Positions 13,071 to 17,027 of a DNA stretch of 17,027 nt are shown here, piece by piece. The translations under genes were made by a program, and so were the position numbers. Within the stretch, counting starts at the first letter, position 1; the number at the start of each line of letters is the position of its first letter. This stretch comes from DAOTZU01 sp034433995. Lineage in GTDB: Bacteria; Chloroflexota; Anaerolineae; UBA1429. The notes below the pieces were generated by a model. The model saw only the letters and a list, made by a program, of their open reading frames with translations, did no database searches and was not told the DNA's origin. Where the stretch lies: assembly GCA_034433995.1 (NCBI GenBank), contig DAOTZU010000302.1:1-17027 (forward strand). Reading direction: 5' to 3'.

Positions 13071-14039
13071 CTAGAAACGCTTGAGCACCTGCACCCGCAC
13101 ATTATCAAAACGCACCTCGGCCTCGCCTTGGTCGAAAGTGCTGAGCAAGAGGCCGATATTGCCGGAGCGCAGGGTGTCATCGGTCAACTGGACCACCTGC
13201 TGGCCGTTCACCTGGAACATCATCGTGGCGCCGACACACTCGACCTTCAGGTGGTTCACCTGGCCTTGGGGCTTGACCGCCTTGGAAGTCGTCCATTCAA
13301 CCAAGGGCTTCCAGGTATCCTTTTGGAGGAGCTGCACACTGTAGCTGCCCTCGCTGCTGATGGCAAACAAGTAGAGCGCTTCCTCCCCTTGACAACGGAC
13401 GACCAAGCCATAATCCACATCCAGCGGCCCGGCCACCTGCCAGGCGTCCGCCTCAAAGATCAGGTCACCGAACGCGTAAGGGCGGATGGGCGTGCCCCAA
13501 ACGGCCAACTGAGGCTCATGGACCAAGATGCTATAGGAGCCATCCACATAGGCCAGCTTGTACTCCTTGGCCGTTTCGGTCTGCCAGCCGCTTTGAGGAT
13601 CGGAAAAATCGTCGGCCAGCAGACCACCCTCTGGCAGGATGGTGCCTGTCGTGGGCGTGGCGGAAGGGGCAGCCGTCGGAGGCACGGCAGTGGGCATGGC
13701 GCCGGTGTCCGACGTAGCCACCAAAGTGGGCATGGGTGAGGCGGCTGGGGCTACGATGGCCGTGGGCGTGACCTGGATCGAGGCGGGGCGAAGCCAGACG
13801 GCCTTATCCAAGGCGGTGATGAGGGTGGCTGCGGCGGCGATCAAGCCACCGATGGCCGTCAGAATCCCCGGGAAGCTGGTCCAGAAGGCTTTGAGCGCCG
13901 CGCCCAAGCTCTGGGCCACCTTGGCAGGGTCGCTCCGCGGCGCGCCCGGAGGAGAGGCCGCCGGAGATTCCTGAGCAGCCGGCTTGGGCGGCAGAGGCTC
14001 CGTGGAGGGAGCTTTTTCCGGCGGTTTCGCATCTGTCAT
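13071..14039 (-). CDS. Membrane-anchored protein with Thr/Pro-rich linker and LamG-like (concanavalin-type) beta-sandwich
   Basis: The 322-residue protein has a Pro/Ala/Ser-rich cytosolic N-terminus (1-40), one hydrophobic helix (~56-78), a Thr/Pro/Ala linker (~87-137) and a C-terminal domain (~142-318). That domain shows DDFSDPQSGWQ, YVDGSYSI, YGLVVRCQ, FAISSEGSYS, FQVNGQ, SGNIGLLLS and FDNVRVQV, the pattern of a LamG/DUF1080-type jelly-roll, often glycan binding. No hydrolase residues are evident. The ATG (14037-14039) has GAGGAGG seven bases upstream. It is the last gene of the TPR/FtsH-like operon, 40 bp after the protease stop; a TATAAT hexamer on the minus strand (complement of 14079-14084) might give an internal start, though no -35 fits. 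Co-transcription suggests a membrane or envelope task shared with the protease. The function is inferred only from fold-like pattern. Confidence 0.78.
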   Translation of the reverse strand: MTDAKPPEKAPSTEPLPPKPAAQESPAASPPGAPRSDPAKVAQSLGAALKAFWTSFPGILTAIGGLIAAAATLITALDKAVWLRPASIQVTPTAIVAPAASPMPTLVATSDTGAMPTAVPPTAAPSATPTTGTILPEGGLLADDFSDPQSGWQTETAKEYKLAYVDGSYSILVHEPQLAVWGTPIRPYAFGDLIFEADAWQVAGPLDVDYGLVVRCQGEEALYLFAISSEGSYSVQLLQKDTWKPLVEWTTSKAVKPQGQVNHLKVECVGATMMFQVNGQQVVQLTDDTLRSGNIGLLLSTFDQGEAEVRFDNVRVQVLKRF

Positions 14040-14079
14040 GGGGGTTCCTCCTCAGCGCGCGCAGAGCTGCCTCGAGGTA

Positions 14080-15756
14080 TTATACGTCGGACGCGGCAGC
14101 GCGTTTCGCGGTGGCCGGCCTCGGGCCGAGGATGGCCATCACCTCATCGGCGTCCAATTCCTCTTTGGCCATGAGGGCCTCCACCAAGGCATGGACCTTA
14201 TCGGCATGTTGGCGCAGCACCTGCCGCGTAAAGGCCATCAGACGCTGGGCGTACGCGTCCATCTCTTTTACCAGCTCTGGGCTGGGCTGGGTGGAATAAC
14301 CCAGGGTGGAAAAGAGCCCCTCCTCCGCCATCTCCAACAAACGATAGCGCACCCCCATCAGGTCGCTGGCGGAGCCCATGTGGGGTTCGCCCAAGAATTC
14401 GATCTCGGCGGCGCGGCTGGCCAAGGCCACGCAGATCGCCCTGGCCACGTCGCTGGCCTTGGCGCCCACCCGCTCCTTCTCCGGCACGTGGGCCACATGG
14501 CCAAGGCTGGCGCCGCCGCTGGGGCCACCGCTGTAGCGGATGATGGAGGCCCGGGTGATGCGGTCCTCGGTCAAAGCCCAGGTGGCCACGGCGTGTCCTG
14601 CCTCATGGTAGGCGATGGCCCGCTTGTCCTCCGGCAGGATGGAGGCGATGGGCTGGCGCAAGCCCAAACGCTCCTCCGCCAAAGCAGCGCGCAGATCGGC
14701 GTTGGTGATCCCCTCCCGCCCGCGCATCAGCGCCAGAGCCGGCGCCCGCCGCACGATGATGCTCATCAAATCGGCCGGGGTAAGCCCGATGGTATCCGCA
14801 GCGAACCCCTCCACATCGATGGGCTCCAGGCATTTCACTTTTTGCACATACCCCCGGATCACCTCGATGCGCCCCTGGCGATCCACCGGATCCACCCGGA
14901 TCTTGACATCCAAGCGGCCGGCGCGGATCAGGGCCGGATCCAACACATCGGGGCGGTTGGTGGCGCCCATGGTCATCACCCAATAATCGGGCGGAGGCAG
15001 CTTTTTGCCCAAGAGCCGATACCAGCGGCTCTTGAACCAGCCTCGGCTTTCGTTGATGCCGTCCAACTGGGTGAGCAAAGTGTTGAGCACGCCCACCCCG
15101 CCACCGAACCAGGGCACGCCGCCAAACATGCCGGCCTGGGTCTGTCCCCCCGCCACAGCGCCCCGGTTGCTGCCGATGGCATCCAGCTCATCAATAAAGA
15201 CCACGCAGGCGCCGAAACGCTTGGCATAGCGCCGGGCTGTGGCGTAAAGGCGCATCACTTTGATGGAGCCGACACCCAGCCACATGGAGATCAACCGTGA
15301 GCCATCCAGCCCCAGGAAGGGCACGGCGGCCTCGCCGGCGATAGCTTTGGCGAGATACGTCTTGCCCGAACCCGGCGGCCCGGCGAGGAGCACGCCGGTG
15401 ACGGGTTGGCCGCCCATCTGGCGCAATTTCTCCGGATGGCTCAGCAACTCCACCCACTGGCGCGCCACGGCCAAAAGCTCAGGCTGGCCCCAATAATCGG
15501 CAAAGGTAACCTCCCCCGCCTGGCCGGGCATGATCTTGATCGTCTGCACCCCGCCCAGGTAGTACATCACAAAGCCGAAATAAAAGACCACCTGAACAAT
15601 CATCAGTGCAGCCAGGGAGGCCACATTAAAGGCCAGGCCCATCAACCCCGCCAACGCCCGCATCACCGCCGTGCTGGCCGCGGCAGCCGCCAAGACGATG
15701 AACACGGCCCCTATGCGTAGGAGCCAATGCTTGTTGCGTCGCCACCAACGTCGCAT
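14080..15756 (-). CDS. Compact FtsH-like membrane AAA+ zinc metalloprotease
   Basis: The 558-residue protein has two close N-terminal membrane helices (~11-32 and ~44-66) with almost no loop between them, then an AAA+ module and an M41-type peptidase domain. Walker A is GPPGSGKT (126-133), Walker B VVFIDELD (185-192), and the second region of homology TNRPDVLDPALIRAGRLD with R278 and R281. The zinc site is HEAGH (H384, E385, H388) plus D465 in SASDLMG, so the peptidase looks active. FtsH family members extract and degrade membrane or unstable cytosolic proteins. Unusual points: no periplasmic domain, a pore-loop WLG (W159) where FtsH has an aromatic F-V-G, a Gly-rich insert (~199-222) and a basic insert (~238-256). 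The ATG at 15754-15756 is preceded by AAAGG; it is 21 bases after the TPR stop. I read it as a divergent paralog, not the housekeeping ftsH, hence no symbol. Confidence 0.87.
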   Translation of the reverse strand: MRRWWRRNKHWLLRIGAVFIVLAAAAASTAVMRALAGLMGLAFNVASLAALMIVQVVFYFGFVMYYLGGVQTIKIMPGQAGEVTFADYWGQPELLAVARQWVELLSHPEKLRQMGGQPVTGVLLAGPPGSGKTYLAKAIAGEAAVPFLGLDGSRLISMWLGVGSIKVMRLYATARRYAKRFGACVVFIDELDAIGSNRGAVAGGQTQAGMFGGVPWFGGGVGVLNTLLTQLDGINESRGWFKSRWYRLLGKKLPPPDYWVMTMGATNRPDVLDPALIRAGRLDVKIRVDPVDRQGRIEVIRGYVQKVKCLEPIDVEGFAADTIGLTPADLMSIIVRRAPALALMRGREGITNADLRAALAEERLGLRQPIASILPEDKRAIAYHEAGHAVATWALTEDRITRASIIRYSGGPSGGASLGHVAHVPEKERVGAKASDVARAICVALASRAAEIEFLGEPHMGSASDLMGVRYRLLEMAEEGLFSTLGYSTQPSPELVKEMDAYAQRLMAFTRQVLRQHADKVHALVEALMAKEELDADEVMAILGPRPATAKRAAASDV

Positions 15757-15777
15757 CGTTGTGCCTTTCGCTCCCCG

Positions 15778-16704
15778 TTACCTCTCCAAGCCGCCGGATT
15801 TGGTCCGCTGTTCCAATTCCTGCAGCCAGGAGCGCACCAGGGCCACCGTCTCTTGGTCATCGCTTGCGGCTACATAGCGCTGCCAGGCCACGATGGCCTT
15901 TTCCACTTGGGCGCTGCTCAAATAGAGATGGCCCAGATGATAGTAGGCCTCCACTTGGTCAGGATCCAGCGCAAGGGTGCGCTCAAAAGCAGCGATGGCC
16001 CGCTCCTCATCGCCCTCATCATCGCGGCGCATATAGGCCAGGCCCAGTTGGTAGTGGATCTCGGCCTGCTGTGGCCGCAGTTTCACCGCCTCCTCCAGCG
16101 CCTGCACCGCCGCCTTCGCATCCAGGAAAGAGCGCCGGTAGCGCGCCAAGCCCAGGAAAAAACGCACCTCCGCCGCCGCAGGGTCCAGCTCGCTGGCCCG
16201 CTGCAAGGCCTGCACCGCCCCTTCGTAATCCTCCGCCTGGAGGTACAGCTGGCCCAATTGGGAAAAGATGAACGCGTTATCGGGCGCCAAAGACGCCGCC
16301 CGCTCCAGTTCCTCGATGGACCTCTCCAGCTCGCCCATGGCATAGTAGAGTTCGGCCAGGGCTACGTGGGTCGGCGCGTAATCCTGGGCCCGCTCCAGAG
16401 CCTGGCGATACAGGCGCAGCGCCTCCTCATATGCTCCCCGACGCCGGGCCTGCTGCCCTTGTTGCAAAAGGGATTGGATAGCCTCCGTATCCGTCTGCGA
16501 GAGGTTGGCCTCGCTCGTTGGCGTGGCGCCCCACTGCTCCAGCGCCCAGGCGATGCCCGGCAAGCGCAGCACCCCCCGCCACAACGCCCTGGCGCCGCGG
16601 CCTAACCAAGGGCCTAGGGGCGTCAGCAGCACCAGGAACGCGCACACCAACACCGCTGCCCCCCAAATCAGCAGCCGGTATAGCCCCTTCCTTGCGCTGC
16701 CCAT
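15778..16704 (-). CDS. Membrane-anchored TPR-repeat protein
   Basis: The 308-residue protein has one N-terminal hydrophobic helix (~8-30), a short basic/amphipathic stretch (36-60) and about six consecutive tetratricopeptide repeats (~77-283), with typical elements such as AYEEALRLYRQALERA, LGQLYLQAEDYEGAVQALQRA and YYHLGHLYLSSAQVEKAIVAWQRYV. TPRs form superhelical scaffolds for protein-protein binding. The repeats' side of the membrane is uncertain; positive residues before and after the helix make orientation ambiguous. The start at ATG 16702-16704 has AAGGGG six bases upstream; the frame runs 101 residues further but through the promoter and the divergent gene. It is first in the operon with the FtsH-like protease and the LamG-like protein, so it may be an adaptor or scaffold that brings substrates to the protease (inference). 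Confidence 0.85.
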   Translation of the reverse strand: MGSARKGLYRLLIWGAAVLVCAFLVLLTPLGPWLGRGARALWRGVLRLPGIAWALEQWGATPTSEANLSQTDTEAIQSLLQQGQQARRRGAYEEALRLYRQALERAQDYAPTHVALAELYYAMGELERSIEELERAASLAPDNAFIFSQLGQLYLQAEDYEGAVQALQRASELDPAAAEVRFFLGLARYRRSFLDAKAAVQALEEAVKLRPQQAEIHYQLGLAYMRRDDEGDEERAIAAFERTLALDPDQVEAYYHLGHLYLSSAQVEKAIVAWQRYVAASDDQETVALVRSWLQELEQRTKSGGLER

Positions 16705-16736
16705 AGCTGACCCCTTCCCCACCACGCGCTGCTGCA

Positions 16737-16766
16737 AAGATACCACGAGTGCAAGATGGCTGTCAA
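16737..16766 (-). promoter_or_regulatory. Sigma70-type promoter of the TPR/FtsH-like/LamG-like operon
   Basis: On the minus strand a perfect -35 TTGACA (complement of 16761-16766), an 18-bp spacer and TATCTT (complement of 16737-16742) preceded by TGG (extended -10). The start would be near 16730, with a ~26-base leader to the ATG. Confidence 0.6.
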
Positions 16767-16768
16767 AG

Positions 16769-16796
16769 TTGACGAGAACGTGATGTAAGTTACAGC
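16769..16796 (+). promoter_or_regulatory. Weak candidate promoter of the hemerythrin-domain gene
   Basis: TTGACG (16769-16774), a 16-bp spacer and TACAGC (16791-16796); the -10 is poor. It lies back to back with the -35 of the TPR operon, only two bases apart, forming the dyad GTCAA-AG-TTGAC (16762-16773). Confidence 0.3.
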
Positions 16797-16864
16797 TTTT
16801 TGCGCGGCCAGGGCCTAAGATGCGGGTAGCTATGGGCAAGTACATCGGAAGGAGGCAAGACACC

Positions 16865-17027
16865 ATGGAAGCGATCGAGATCTTGATGGCCGAGCATAGG
16901 GGGATCGAGCGGATGTTGACCGTAGTGGAGCGGGCCGCGGCGAGGGTCGCACGGGGCGAACCAGTGCCAGCCAACCTCTTTGTCGACGCCGCCAACTTTT
17001 TCCGCAACTTTGCCGACCGCTGCCACC
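16865..17027 (+). CDS. Hemerythrin (HHE)-domain protein, N-terminal part (3' end outside the window)
   Basis: The first 54 residues are visible. LMAEHRGIERML (H11) and NFADRCH (H54) match the first helix and the second iron-ligand His of bacterial hemerythrin-like HHE domains, four-helix bundles that bind a di-iron centre and sense or handle O2, NO or iron. A further His codon could begin at the last base of the window. The start ATG (16865-16867) has GGAGG nine bases upstream; no earlier credible start exists. It is divergent from the TPR operon. Fusion to further domains (PAS, DUF438) cannot be excluded because the rest lies outside. Confidence 0.75.
   Translation, partial: MEAIEILMAEHRGIERMLTVVERAAARVARGEPVPANLFVDAANFFRNFADRCH

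Noticed and set aside
13984..15300. 438-residue plus-strand frame opposite the FtsH-like gene
   Set aside because: Antisense of the AAA+ and peptidase motifs; His/Gly/Gln-rich without structure.
16780..16793. CRP/FNR-like half-symmetric sequence GTGA-N6-TTAC upstream of the hemerythrin gene
   Set aside because: Only 4 of 5 bases per half-site match the TGTGA-N6-TCACA consensus; easily chance in this spacing.
16705..17007. Extended N-terminus of the TPR protein
   Set aside because: Would cross the operon promoter and the hemerythrin gene; the internal ATG has a good Shine-Dalgarno and directly precedes the membrane helix.
1..17027. CRISPR array, tRNA, rRNA or IS element
   Set aside because: No regularly spaced direct repeats, cloverleaf, rRNA-like sequence or transposase was seen on either strand by reading.

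Overview
The window is a GC-rich bacterial chromosome segment with 14 complete genes and two genes cut by the window edges. Its character suggests a Chloroflexota bacterium, probably Anaerolineae-like. Three of its proteins carry long Thr/Pro-rich linkers of the T-P-T-P-T type between a membrane or signal segment and extracellular beta-domains. One very large secreted protein mixes DNRLRE-like, DUF11-like, cohesin and dockerin modules. The TraR/DksA - lspA - rluD order is an ordinary housekeeping arrangement. The phylum is inferred from style and gene content, not from any marker-gene comparison. I found no rRNA, tRNA, CRISPR array or insertion sequence.

Layout. (1) 1-927, plus strand: the 3' end of a ROK-family sugar kinase, overlapping by ATGA a HIT-family nucleotide-binding protein. 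(2) 990-2393: a complete tyrosine recombinase on the minus strand. Its strong sigma70-type promoter is overlaid by an AT-rich perfect dyad (11-bp arms, 8-bp spacer), followed by about 250 bp of non-coding DNA with nested inverted repeats. (3) 2394-4874, minus strand: a coiled-coil/double zinc-ribbon protein, then a likely operon of a TraR/DksA-type zinc-finger protein, signal peptidase II and an RluD-type pseudouridine synthase. (4) 5022-7081: a membrane-anchored Thr/Pro-rich protein on plus, ending tail-to-tail with a PHP-domain protein on minus (4-bp overlap of stop codons). (5) 7187-11596, minus strand: a 1469-residue secreted multidomain protein with both cohesin and dockerin modules and a C39-peptidase-like region whose catalytic Cys position is Asp. 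A textbook terminator follows it. (6) 11910-13019, plus: a mandelate-racemase-type enolase-superfamily enzyme ending at a strong hairpin shared with the converging operon. (7) 13071-16704, minus: a three-gene operon of a membrane TPR protein, a compact FtsH-like AAA+ zinc protease and a membrane-anchored LamG-like protein. (8) 16865-end, plus: the start of a hemerythrin-domain protein, divergent from the TPR gene.

The items most worth attention are the cohesin-dockerin-cohesin protein with its apparently dead peptidase domain, the TPR/FtsH-like/LamG-like membrane operon, the recombinase with its dyad over its own promoter, and a 20-bp near-perfect dyad at the promoter of the large secreted protein that has a 12-bp half-copy at the promoter of the neighbouring PHP gene. 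Several starts were moved inward from the longest open frame because a good Shine-Dalgarno sequence, a promoter, or overlap with a neighbour made the shorter form more credible.
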